A stretch of 21,829 nucleotides of DNA from Petrotoga sp. UBA5851 (lineage in GTDB: Bacteria; Thermotogota; Thermotogae; Petrotogales; Petrotogaceae): positions 32,688-54,516 of the forward strand of contig DJGH01000022.1 in NCBI GenBank assembly GCA_002431635.1, read 5' to 3'. How positions within the stretch are numbered: position 1 is the first letter of the stretch; each line of letters starts with the position of its first letter. The translations under genes and the position numbers were made by a program. Positions 1 through 6,774 of the stretch are shown one piece after another. The notes below the pieces were generated by a model. It was not told the origin of the DNA and searched no databases. It worked only from the letters and a program-made list of their open reading frames with translations.

Positions 1-14
1 GGAGCTATGTGCCC

Positions 15-45
15 TAAAAAGGACGGTCTTGCGACCGTCCGGCTT
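15..45 (-). terminator. Intrinsic terminator of the outer-membrane barrel gene
   Basis: A perfect 8-bp stem GGACGGTC/GACCGTCC (21-28 and 33-40) closes a 4-base loop. Read on the minus strand it is followed by five T (20-16). It lies just past the stop codon of the barrel gene at 56. The plus-strand side also ends in a short T run, so weak termination in the other direction is possible. Confidence 0.85.
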
Positions 46-55
46 TTAAATACTT

Positions 56-1672
56 TTAAAAGTTAATTTTGCAAACAGCTGAGAGATTCCAGTGGATGTT
101 TCCAAACTTGCCCCAGCTTGAACCATCATCTGTTCCTATGTGAGCGGCAACTGTCCAAAATTTATTAGGAGTATATGAAAGAGTACCGTAGTAAACAGGC
201 TCAGCGATCTTGTGAATAGCTGTGTATTCGCCGTCAGAGTTGGTTGTGTAGTTGAAAACCTTTGCTTCTGCTTTAACTAAAGAAGGAATTATATCTACCT
301 TCAATGTTGCCTGGTATGCAAAGTACTTCTCGGTTACTTTTGAAATATCAGAAAGAGAAACCAGCTTGCTTGCTCCGCCTGCATTTACCTTTGCAACTTC
401 AGCAAGATAGCTTACTGTTACAGGAGCCATAGTATATGAACCGTTTAACTTCACATTCAATCCAAATGGAGTAGCAGGCTCAGTTCCGTTTATCTTGGCA
501 AACTCGCCGTAAACATTTGCAAAGTCAAGAGTCTTGTTGGTATATGTTAAACCGTAGTAGTACTTTAAGTTTTTGTTTGTTCCGTAAACATTCTTTCCCA
601 AGGCAAAAGTAACTGTGTCTTTAAGACCGAATGTTCCTACAGCACCCATATCAAGAGCAAGATCGGCACCGGCATTTACCCATGATGCAGCGCTTGTATC
701 CTTAACAAAAGGAAGAACGTTCATAAGAGTGTTGTACTGGAACTTTGCGTGAGGAGTAACTGTTACTGAAGGTGTTTCAAGAACCTTATAACCCTTTGAG
801 TAGTTAACCATTGCATAATAAGCAAAGTCTTTGAAATCTGCGGCTTTTACTTTGCTTTCTGCACCGGCTGCAAAGTTAGCTGTCAAGCCTTCAAGTATTC
901 CTTTTGCAGTGAGTTCTGCTTCTGCTGATCCGCCAAGCCATTTACCGTCTAAGGATAAAGGACTTGCTTCTATAGTAGCAGGTCTTGACTTGTTTGAAGA
1001 ACTACCTTTGTTTGCTGCCCAGAATGCCGCATAAGCATTCAACTTTGCCATATCTGTGTCAAAAGTCTTTTTGAATGCAAAGAAGTCAGCAAAAAGAAGC
1101 TGTGTTGCATTGTTTGTTGTAGCGTGTGCAGAATAAGTTGTTGCCTTTGACATGGTTATATAAAGAGCATCAAGAGTGATGGGCTTAAAGTTGGTTGTTA
1201 TATACTGTCTTCCAACAGCACTGTAATCCATTGTGCCATCTTCATCAGCGTCTTCGTTGAAAAGAGTATACTTTGACCAGCTACCATAATATGCACCGTT
1301 CTTGAAGTAGAGGTTTAACAAATTATCATCGTATGTTGCACTTCTGAACGAAAGAACTCCTGAATAATCTGAAATAGGCGAGCCTATAGCTGGAAGTGCA
1401 GCACTAAAAACAAAATCAAGTGTTGCTGGGTAATCAATTGTTTCACTTGCAGTAATTTTTAAAGATATTCCGAAATCCGCATTATACTTACCGTTATAAA
1501 AACCATTGTTAAGATCAAGACCGTTTTCATCAAAATAAAGACCAAATGTAGCGTTTCCTCCTGCTTTTACACTAGCTGTAAAATTTGGAAGACCAGATGG
1601 AGTCACTATTGCACCGGCAAAACCAGAAACTATCATAGCTAATACCGCTAATACTACTAAAAGCTTCTTCAT
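56..1672 (-). CDS. Outer-membrane beta-barrel protein, Omp-beta/porin-like
   Basis: This is a secreted protein of 538 residues. Residues 1-19/21 form a typical type I signal peptide (MKKLL, a hydrophobic core, then FAGA). The mature part is rich in alternating polar and hydrophobic strands, Gly, Tyr and Asn, and contains no cysteine motif or enzyme signature. The last residues end in INF, with the C-terminal phenylalanine usual for outer-membrane barrels recognised by the BamA machinery. It follows an SLH-coiled-coil tether gene, as in the Thermotogota envelope, where Omp-alpha spans the periplasm and Omp-beta forms the outer sheet. I infer a structural porin of the toga. It has its own consensus promoter (1726-1755), a GGGGG ribosome binding site and a strong terminator, which suggests very high expression. 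Substrate selectivity cannot be judged. The barrel call rests on composition and context rather than on a recognised domain. Confidence 0.72.
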   Translation of the reverse strand: MKKLLVVLAVLAMIVSGFAGAIVTPSGLPNFTASVKAGGNATFGLYFDENGLDLNNGFYNGKYNADFGISLKITASETIDYPATLDFVFSAALPAIGSPISDYSGVLSFRSATYDDNLLNLYFKNGAYYGSWSKYTLFNEDADEDGTMDYSAVGRQYITTNFKPITLDALYITMSKATTYSAHATTNNATQLLFADFFAFKKTFDTDMAKLNAYAAFWAANKGSSSNKSRPATIEASPLSLDGKWLGGSAEAELTAKGILEGLTANFAAGAESKVKAADFKDFAYYAMVNYSKGYKVLETPSVTVTPHAKFQYNTLMNVLPFVKDTSAASWVNAGADLALDMGAVGTFGLKDTVTFALGKNVYGTNKNLKYYYGLTYTNKTLDFANVYGEFAKINGTEPATPFGLNVKLNGSYTMAPVTVSYLAEVAKVNAGGASKLVSLSDISKVTEKYFAYQATLKVDIIPSLVKAEAKVFNYTTNSDGEYTAIHKIAEPVYYGTLSYTPNKFWTVAAHIGTDDGSSWGKFGNIHWNLSAVCKINF

Positions 1673-1725
1673 GAAACCAAACCCCCTTTAAAAAATTTTT
1701 TAGGTTAAAAACTTCAAACTATTTG

Positions 1726-1755
1726 ATTATACCAAAGTCATTAGCTCTGTGTCAA
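1726..1755 (-). promoter_or_regulatory. Promoter of the barrel gene
   Basis: On the minus strand there is a perfect TTGACA (1750-1755), an 18-base spacer and a perfect TATAAT (1726-1731). The TATAAT is preceded by TGG, giving an extended -10. Transcription would start near 1719, leaving a leader of about 47 bases before the ATG at 1672. Confidence 0.8.
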
Positions 1756-1776
1756 TAGTTTTAATCTTGTTACATA

Positions 1777-1831
1777 AGACGGTTTACCGGTATTAGAGGA
1801 TTATACATTTACATACAGCGATAAACCGTCT
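1777..1831. repeat. 10-bp perfect inverted repeat between the tether and barrel genes
   Basis: AGACGGTTTA (1777-1786) and TAAACCGTCT (1822-1831) are perfect inverted copies separated by 35 bases. The element lies downstream of the tether gene stop (1856) and just upstream of the -35 box of the barrel gene (1755). No T run follows on either strand, so it is not a standard intrinsic terminator. It could be a spaced operator for a dimeric regulator, or a long-loop RNA hairpin protecting the 3' end of the tether mRNA. Confidence 0.5.
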
Positions 1832-1855
1832 CTAATTAAGGTTTTTCAGTAAGTA

Positions 1856-3277
1856 TTACTTTATTACGATACCAGTGAGGACTCCTACTATTCCAAGGCC
1901 TACTCCAAGAATCGACAGCACCCAGAGGAAGGTTGTGTCAGGAATCTTTTTTTCTACTTCAGGAAGCTTGGTTTCAAGAGCAGTTACTCTTTCACCGAGT
2001 GTGGCAACATCTGTTGATGCTTTTGCTTCAAGAGCTGTGAGTCTTGTATCAAGATCATTAAGTATGCCGAGTTTGGACTTTATTTCTACTATATCGTAAG
2101 AGTTTATGGTGACTCCTTCTTCAAGACCTTCAAATCTTATGTTGGCAACTTCGTTGTTCTCATCCATGGTATCCATAAGATCGAGCATGTCTGTAGCTAC
2201 TGAGTCAGCAGTATTCTTGCCCATAAATGCACTCTTTTTAACTTCTGCATAGGTGGTGTCAACTGTCTTAAGAGTAGCTTCGTACTTTTTCCATTCTGCT
2301 GCTTTGGTGTTGAGCTCTTCGATCTTGGCGTTCAGATTATCGATATCGTCAACAAGTGAAAGCATATCTTCAGCAACTGAGTCAGCAGTATTCTTGCCTA
2401 TGAATGCACTCTTTTTAACTTCTGTATATGTGGTATCTACTGTCTTGAGAGTAGCTTCGTATTTTTTCCATTCTGCTGCTTTAGTGCTGAGTTCATTGAG
2501 CTTGAGGTATACGTCGTCAAATCTTGCATTTACTTCGTCAACCTTTCCAAGAACGAAGTACTTTGATACCATTATTTCTTCTGAGAGAGCGGCAACTGAT
2601 TCCTGATGCTTTTCGTCAAAGGTTTTGGAAAGTTCTTCCATTTTGTTTTTCAGAACCATTATATTGGCCTGTGCGCTTACTGCCTTTTCATCGATATACA
2701 TAACCTTATCAACAAGTTCGGCAAAGTTTGCGGTGTTTTCTTTCGACTGAGCATCAACTGCTGCCATTCTGTCCATAAGTATTCCCATTAAATCGGAGTG
2801 ATACTTTATGGTCTTTTCTATATTGTCAAACCTATCGTTGTATCCGCTAAGACTTTTCTCTGCAACAGCAATCTTTGCTGCAAGAGCGTTTATTTTTGAG
2901 TCCAGGTCTGCAAACTTCGAATCGTAGTTGGCTATTTTTGTATCATAGCCTGTGAATTTTGTATCGTAATTTGTTAATTTGGAATTCACATCTTTTTCCA
3001 TGGTTTCTTTAAGATCCTGAACATCGACTGATTTTGCTATAAGAGGTGAGTTTTCAACATAGGAAACAGATTTGGTCATCCATACGACAGCCTCTTCCTT
3101 TGTAAGAGGAGAAGTTCCTTTGAACTCGGCTCCGGGATTAGCTTTTATCACTCCCTTGTCAACAAGGTTAACTATATAATCATAGTATCTGTTGTCTTCC
3201 CTTACATCTTTGAAGGGACCAGCAAAAGCCAATGCTACCAAACTTAAGATTAACATGAGCGTCAGTAACTTTTTCAT
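1856..3277 (-). CDS. SLH-domain coiled-coil envelope tether, Omp-alpha-like
   Basis: This protein of 473 residues has four parts. Residues 1-19 are a signal peptide ending in AFA. Residues about 20-80 are one S-layer homology domain (FKDVREDNRYYDYIVNLVDK, then the TKEEAVVWM helix), which in this family binds cell-wall polymer. Residues about 85-445 are almost entirely coiled coil. Residues 449-472 are a hydrophobic C-terminal segment followed by a terminal lysine, fitting an outer-membrane anchor. This is the architecture of Thermotoga Omp-alpha, a rod that spaces the outer membrane from the wall. Two internal repeats stand out: four heptads of the YDTK type at residues 103-130, and a 59-residue tandem duplication starting at residues 265 and 324. 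The ATG follows AAAGGGGGT and a plausible promoter at 3336-3363. The barrel gene downstream is its likely partner. The SLH and topology calls are firm, and the exact role is by analogy. Confidence 0.85.
   Translation of the reverse strand: MKKLLTLMLILSLVALAFAGPFKDVREDNRYYDYIVNLVDKGVIKANPGAEFKGTSPLTKEEAVVWMTKSVSYVENSPLIAKSVDVQDLKETMEKDVNSKLTNYDTKFTGYDTKIANYDSKFADLDSKINALAAKIAVAEKSLSGYNDRFDNIEKTIKYHSDLMGILMDRMAAVDAQSKENTANFAELVDKVMYIDEKAVSAQANIMVLKNKMEELSKTFDEKHQESVAALSEEIMVSKYFVLGKVDEVNARFDDVYLKLNELSTKAAEWKKYEATLKTVDTTYTEVKKSAFIGKNTADSVAEDMLSLVDDIDNLNAKIEELNTKAAEWKKYEATLKTVDTTYAEVKKSAFMGKNTADSVATDMLDLMDTMDENNEVANIRFEGLEEGVTINSYDIVEIKSKLGILNDLDTRLTALEAKASTDVATLGERVTALETKLPEVEKKIPDTTFLWVLSILGVGLGIVGVLTGIVIK
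2132..2485 (-). repeat. 177-bp in-frame tandem duplication inside the tether gene
   Basis: Two adjacent units of 59 codons cover residues 265-323 (2309-2485) and 324-382 (2132-2308). The first 44 residues of each unit differ at only four or five positions, and the DNA is also close to identical. The remaining part of each unit has diverged. This lengthens the coiled-coil rod by a whole unit. Confidence 0.85.
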
Positions 3278-3335
3278 CCTTTTTTACCCCCTTTATTAAG
3301 TTATGTATCTTTTTTATTTCATTATATACAAATTT

Positions 3336-3363
3336 ATTATACTACAACAGCGCGCTTTTTCAA
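3336..3363 (-). promoter_or_regulatory. Probable promoter of the envelope tether gene
   Basis: On the minus strand TTGAAA (3358-3363), a 16-base spacer and TATAAT (3336-3341) precede the tether gene. The -35 box overlaps the tyrS stop codon. A second TATAAT lies at 3321-3326 with a poor partner. No terminator hairpin separates tyrS from the tether gene, so readthrough from tyrS is also possible. Confidence 0.5.
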
Positions 3364-4553
3364 AATGCTAGATCGATTCTAAAAAACTTTCTTTTGCCGA
3401 TTTTTAATACCTCTGATCCCTTCACTTCCAGCATTCTGGAGAAATCATCAAGCTTTTCTTCGTTTAACTTTACTGCACCTTGTGCGATAAGTCTTTTGGC
3501 CTCACTTTTGCTGGGAGTTTCTCCGCTGAGCATCACCAGATCTAGAACGCTTATGGAAGAGGTCACTTTCAGAACTTCCATTTCATCGGGGAGGTCTTTT
3601 TTTCGGAATATTTTGATGAACTCTTCCTGTGCCTTTACTCCTTCCTCCCGGCCGTAAAACACAGCCACAACTTCCTGTCCGAGCTTCATCTTAATATCCC
3701 TGGGATTTACAAGACCATCTTTCATCTGTGACTCGTAAAGATCTATCTCAGTTTTTCCAAGGTCGGTCAGCAGTCTCATATACTTTATTATAAGAGTGTC
3801 GGGAATGGACATTATCTTTCCGAACATATCTCTGGAGGTGTCATTGAAAGCTATGTAATTATCGTAGCTTTTGCTCATCTTTAGATTGCCGTCTGTTCCT
3901 TCTATCAAAGGCATGGTAAGAACCACCTGCGGTAGTTGTTCGTACTCCTCCTGCATTTTTCGTCCTACAAGAAGGTTAAAAAGCTGGTCGGTACCTCCCA
4001 TTTCAACATCAGACTTTACCATTACCGAGTCATATCCCTGGGCTATGGGGTATAAAAACTCGGCAACGCTTATAGGCTGGTTGCTGTCATATCTTTTTTT
4101 GAAGTCGTCTCTTTCCATCATTCTGGCCACAGTATACTTGGATGAAATACGTATTACCTGTTCGAAGCTCATTTTATCGAACCATTCTCCATTATACCTT
4201 ATTTCTGTTTTTTCTTTACTGAGAATTTTAAAAACTTGTTCGGCATATGATCTTGCGTTTTCTCTGACTTCATCCATGCTGAGCATGGGTCTTGTTTTTG
4301 ATCTTCCAGAAGGATCACCGATACGTGCTGTAAAGTCTCCTATTATAAGGACTATCTGATGGCCGAGATCCTGAAACTGTCTCAGTTTTCTCAATACGAC
4401 ATAATGACCGAGATGTAGATCCGGTCTTGATGGATCTACTCCTAATTTTATTCTAAGGGGTCTTCCTTTTTTCAGTTTTTCCAAAAGCTCTTCTTTTGAA
4501 AAGAGGTCTACAGTGTTGTCTATAAGTATGTTCAATTGTTCATTAGGATCCAA
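3360..4553 (-). CDS. tyrS: Tyrosyl-tRNA synthetase
   Basis: This class I aminoacyl-tRNA synthetase charges tRNA-Tyr with tyrosine in the cytoplasm. The protein has 397 residues, the usual length for the bacterial TyrZ-like type. The HIGH-class motif reads HLGH (47-50) in the context GVDPSRPDLHLGH. The KMSKS loop is intact at 225-229. The MGGTDQ tyrosine-pocket segment is at 185-190. An S4 RNA-binding domain fills about 335-397 (SKSEAKRLIAQGAVKLN). Translation starts at TTG: the sequence AGGCGGTG sits 7 bases upstream, and there is no better in-frame start. The gene lies 15 bases after secG and is probably cotranscribed with it. No T-box leader is seen. Confidence 0.96.
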   Translation of the reverse strand: MDPNEQLNILIDNTVDLFSKEELLEKLKKGRPLRIKLGVDPSRPDLHLGHYVVLRKLRQFQDLGHQIVLIIGDFTARIGDPSGRSKTRPMLSMDEVRENARSYAEQVFKILSKEKTEIRYNGEWFDKMSFEQVIRISSKYTVARMMERDDFKKRYDSNQPISVAEFLYPIAQGYDSVMVKSDVEMGGTDQLFNLLVGRKMQEEYEQLPQVVLTMPLIEGTDGNLKMSKSYDNYIAFNDTSRDMFGKIMSIPDTLIIKYMRLLTDLGKTEIDLYESQMKDGLVNPRDIKMKLGQEVVAVFYGREEGVKAQEEFIKIFRKKDLPDEMEVLKVTSSISVLDLVMLSGETPSKSEAKRLIAQGAVKLNEEKLDDFSRMLEVKGSEVLKIGKRKFFRIDLAF

Positions 4554-4568
4554 CGGGAAACACCGCCT

Positions 4569-4808
4569 TTACTTTATTATAAGCATTGTGGTAATAAAAC
4601 AGGATATCATAAAAAGTATTCCGAACCACATTCCGAGTTTGGCAACTGAGTCAAGACCTTTTTCTCTTCCGAACATGGTATGAGCCGAACCAGATCCGAA
4701 AGCCCCTCCGAGTTCCGCATTTTTCTGCATTCTTTTTAAGGCAAAATAACTTACTCCGACACAGAGTATCACGTGAACAATAGTCATGATTACTGCTAGT
4801 ATAGACAT
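4569..4808 (-). CDS. secG: Protein translocase subunit SecG
   Basis: SecG is the small third subunit of the SecYEG channel in the inner membrane and assists SecA-driven protein export. The protein has 79 residues with two transmembrane helices (about 3-22 and 57-78). The conserved central loop is rich in Gly, Ser and Phe (GGAFGSGSAHTMFG, 34-47), followed by the GLDSVAKLG segment that leads into the second helix. Length and layout fit the family. An AGGAGG ribosome binding site precedes the ATG. It is first in an operon with tyrS. Confidence 0.93.
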   Translation of the reverse strand: MSILAVIMTIVHVILCVGVSYFALKRMQKNAELGGAFGSGSAHTMFGREKGLDSVAKLGMWFGILFMISCFITTMLIIK

Positions 4809-4846
4809 TTCAAAACCTCCTAATTATAATATGAAATTCATAACAA

Positions 4847-4875
4847 ATTATACAATAAAATATTTTTTATTGCAA
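4847..4875 (-). promoter_or_regulatory. Promoter of secG-tyrS
   Basis: On the minus strand TTGCAA (4870-4875), a 17-base spacer and TATAAT (4847-4852) lie about 40 bases upstream of the secG ATG. The transcript would begin near 4840. Confidence 0.6.
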
Positions 4876-4879
4876 GTTT

Positions 4880-5806
4880 TTAGCGGAAATACTTCATGAT
4901 CCATAAGGCAATAATTCTTCTGAAAAGTATACTGCTTTTGTGTCCGCTTGGAATCTGTTTTATTTTTTTGTTTTTCAGCAGTGAGTTAAGTTCCTGAGAA
5001 GCTCTTTTAGGCATAATCTTATCGAAAACTCCGTTTATGATAAGTATAGGCTGGGCGATAAAAGGCGCATAGGATATTGCATCATAATGATAACAGGTTA
5101 TCGGTGATTTTTCAAAGATATCGTTTATATTTTTGAAATTATTCTTTACGAAAGCACAGGCATCTGCTCTGAAATTCTTCGCACAGGTTTCTTCGTTTCT
5201 GCATCCATAGTGATTTGATACTGTAAGATACTGTTGTCTTATATCCTGCGCATAGGGAGAGTAAAAGTTTATCCATCTCCAGTTCCCCCCTGTGATCATA
5301 AGACATCCTTTTTTAATTCTTTTGTCCAGCGCCATAGTCATTGCACCGAGCATTCCGCCAAAAGATACTCCTACAAGGAAAAGACGGGTTGGGTCAAAAC
5401 CTTCCTGGGTTTCTAAAAAGTCTATTGATCGTCTGGCATCTTTGACTGTGTTGTGAAAGAGTACAGTACATTCATCCGGTTCGGATGAAAAGAACGGTTC
5501 TCCGTCTTTGCCAAGACCGGATGAACGTTCCAGATGATATGGCAGTATAAGAAACGTTGTACGGTATCCATACCGTGCAAAAAACCTTCCATACCATTGA
5601 AGATAAGCAATATTTCTTCTTCCTATTCCGTGGAGGAAAAGGATATCGCCCTTCACTTCTTTTGGTTCAAAAATATGTAGATGTACAGTTTCATTGGCTT
5701 TGCATTTTTCATCTTTATATCCCGCACCGAATCGGACTGTTTTGTAACCGTCCTGCATGTTTATCTGATACTCTGTTTGTTTTTTCTCATATTCATAGAT
5801 GTACAT
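4880..5806 (-). CDS. Alpha/beta hydrolase of unknown substrate
   Basis: This cytoplasmic serine hydrolase has 308 residues, no signal peptide and no membrane helix. The alpha/beta hydrolase elements appear in order. FLHGIG (57-62) gives the oxyanion-hole turn. GVSFGG (146-151) is the nucleophile elbow with Ser148. INGVFD (257-262) carries the likely catalytic Asp262. GHK (288-290) carries the likely catalytic His289. The stretch LPYHLERS (88-95) recalls ABHD18/dienelactone-hydrolase-like enzymes, but I would not name a substrate. A lid-like region at 175-245 holds several cysteines (202, 208, 217). GGAGGG lies 5 bases before the ATG. It is divergently arranged with the glutaredoxin gene, and a CsoR-like operator in the shared spacer could affect both. 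No terminator hairpin is evident before secG. Confidence 0.8.
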   Translation of the reverse strand: MYIYEYEKKQTEYQINMQDGYKTVRFGAGYKDEKCKANETVHLHIFEPKEVKGDILFLHGIGRRNIAYLQWYGRFFARYGYRTTFLILPYHLERSSGLGKDGEPFFSSEPDECTVLFHNTVKDARRSIDFLETQEGFDPTRLFLVGVSFGGMLGAMTMALDKRIKKGCLMITGGNWRWINFYSPYAQDIRQQYLTVSNHYGCRNEETCAKNFRADACAFVKNNFKNINDIFEKSPITCYHYDAISYAPFIAQPILIINGVFDKIMPKRASQELNSLLKNKKIKQIPSGHKSSILFRRIIALWIMKYFR

Positions 5807-5822
5807 ATGAACCCTCCGTATA

Positions 5823-5851
5823 TTGATTTTATAGATAATGTATGATATAAT
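5823..5851 (+). promoter_or_regulatory. Promoter of the glutaredoxin gene
   Basis: TTGATT (5823-5828), a 17-base spacer and TATAAT (5846-5851) with an upstream TGA form an extended -10. Transcription should start near 5858-5860, immediately before the palindrome at 5863-5879. Confidence 0.65.
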
Positions 5852-5862
5852 ATTATAAAATT

Positions 5863-5879
5863 ATACCCTATAGGGGTAT
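5863..5879. promoter_or_regulatory. CsoR/RcnR/CstR-type operator
   Basis: The palindrome ATACCC-TATAG-GGGTAT has six-base perfect arms with a five-base centre. TACCC...GGGTA sequences of this kind are the known binding sites of the CsoR/RcnR/CstR family, which sense copper, nickel, formaldehyde or persulfide. It covers about +4 to +20 of the glutaredoxin transcript and ends just before its AGGTGAT ribosome binding site. That is a good place for a repressor. No regulator gene of this family lies in the window. Confidence 0.6.
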
Positions 5880-5893
5880 GTGAGGTGATAGTT

Positions 5894-6130
5894 ATGGCAA
5901 AAGTGACAGTATATTCAACTCCTTCGTGCCCATGGTGCACAAGGGTAAAAAGATATCTTTCAGAACATGGTATAAGCTACAGTGATTATGATGTTTCAAA
6001 AGATAAGGCAGCGGCAGAAAAAATGGTGAAGCGTACCGGTCAGATGGGGGTACCTGTTCTTGAAATAGGCAGTAATATAGTAATAGGATTTGATAAAAGC
6101 AAGATTGACAGGTTACTTTCGATAAAATAA
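5894..6130 (+). CDS. Glutaredoxin/NrdH-like thiol-disulfide protein
   Basis: This small thioredoxin-fold protein of 78 residues reduces disulfides or carries electrons to reductases in the cytoplasm. It has the redox motif CPWC (12-15) after strand KVTVYSTPS, the conserved cis-proline segment MGVPVLEI, and the C-terminal VIGFD segment typical of short glutaredoxins. An in-frame GTG at 5885 lies inside the ribosome binding site AGGTGAT (5883-5889), so the ATG at 5894, five bases downstream of AGGTGA, is the better start. A CsoR-like operator precedes it. Glutaredoxins of this type can pair with a thioredoxin reductase, but none is encoded nearby. A bidirectional terminator follows. Whether the partner is ribonucleotide reductase, peroxiredoxin or persulfide chemistry cannot be told. 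Confidence 0.88.
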   Translation: MAKVTVYSTPSCPWCTRVKRYLSEHGISYSDYDVSKDKAAAEKMVKRTGQMGVPVLEIGSNIVIGFDKSKIDRLLSIK

Positions 6131-6155
6131 AAAAGGCGGCTTAAGCCGCCTTTTA
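6129..6155. terminator. Bidirectional terminator between glutaredoxin and hpf
   Basis: GGCGGC (6135-6140), loop TTAA and GCCGCC (6145-6150) form a GC-rich hairpin with an A run on the left and TTTT on the right. It can therefore end both the plus-strand glutaredoxin transcript and the minus-strand hpf transcript. It sits in the 25 bases between the two stop codons. Confidence 0.85.
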
Positions 6156-6704
6156 TTAATCATTGAACTGTATCAAACCAAGCGAGTTGTCATTTCTTCT
6201 GTAGACTGCGTTTACTTCATCGGTCTCTGCGTTTTTGAAAACAAAAAACTGGTGACCAAGCATATCTATCTGAAGAACCGCTTCGTCTACTGTCATAATG
6301 GACAGATCGTACCTTTTTTGTCTTTTTATAATGTCCATACTTTTATCCTGTACAAAAGCATCTTTTCTAGGCGGTATATCGTACTCGACAGTATCGGAAA
6401 AATGTTCCTGGAGTTTGGTCTTCATTTTGTTAATCTTTCTTTCAAAAGAATCGGTAACGTTGTCTATAATCTCGTAAAGATCGCCGCCGCGCTGTTCAAC
6501 TTTTATGATTTTGTTTATTTTTTTGAAGTGGGCTGTTATCTCTACCTTATATATACCTCCTTCTTTTTCGATCTTAACATCGGGAACGGAAATCAAGTCA
6601 CCATGAACTCTAAGTAGTCTGTCTGGCTTAGCCATTCTTTTTTCAAGGTACTCTTCAATTGCCGGAGTCAACTGGAAATCTCTTGCCAAAACTTTATAAT
6701 CCAT
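6156..6704 (-). CDS. hpf: Ribosome hibernation promoting factor, long form
   Basis: This cytoplasmic protein binds the 30S decoding region and dimerises 70S ribosomes into inactive 100S particles when growth slows. It has 182 residues, the length of long HPF. The N-terminal S30AE domain (about 1-103) begins MDYKVLARDFQLTPAIEEYL and includes the basic helix FERKINKMKTKLQEH. A linker follows. The C-terminal dimerisation domain (about 125-180) contains MTVDEAVLQIDMLGHQFFVF and ends with NDNSLGLI, as in the family. The ATG follows a GGAGGTGA site. It has its own promoter (6740-6768) starting right after priA. Confidence 0.95.
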   Translation of the reverse strand: MDYKVLARDFQLTPAIEEYLEKRMAKPDRLLRVHGDLISVPDVKIEKEGGIYKVEITAHFKKINKIIKVEQRGGDLYEIIDNVTDSFERKINKMKTKLQEHFSDTVEYDIPPRKDAFVQDKSMDIIKRQKRYDLSIMTVDEAVLQIDMLGHQFFVFKNAETDEVNAVYRRNDNSLGLIQFND

Positions 6705-6739
6705 AAAATCACCTCCGTAGAGTATTGGTGCTTACTTAT

Positions 6740-6768
6740 ATGATACCACTAAGCGGCTTATAAGTCAA
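6740..6768 (-). promoter_or_regulatory. Promoter of hpf
   Basis: On the minus strand TTGACT (6763-6768), a 17-base spacer and TATCAT (6740-6745) with an upstream TGG form an extended -10. It begins only seven bases past the priA stop codon, so hpf can be expressed apart from priA. There is no hairpin between the genes. Confidence 0.6.
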
Positions 6769-6774
6769 ACTTTG

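Noticed and set aside
2253..2606. Open frame of 117 codons on the plus strand opposite the tether gene
   Set aside because: It is a mirror of the strongly biased coiled-coil coding sequence, with a repetitive serine-rich translation and no ribosome binding site.
3871..4359. Open frame of 162 codons on the plus strand opposite tyrS
   Set aside because: tyrS is unmistakable here. The opposite frame has no family features.
4824..4829. Second TATAAT close to the secG start
   Set aside because: It is only a few bases from the ribosome binding site, so a transcript from it would lack the site. The box at 4847-4852 fits better.
5885..5893. GTG start three codons upstream for the glutaredoxin
   Set aside because: The GTG is part of the AGGTGAT ribosome binding site that serves the ATG at 5894.
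6252..6617. Open frame of 121 codons opposite hpf
   Set aside because: It overlaps the certain hpf gene, and the product is an odd aromatic-rich sequence without family features.
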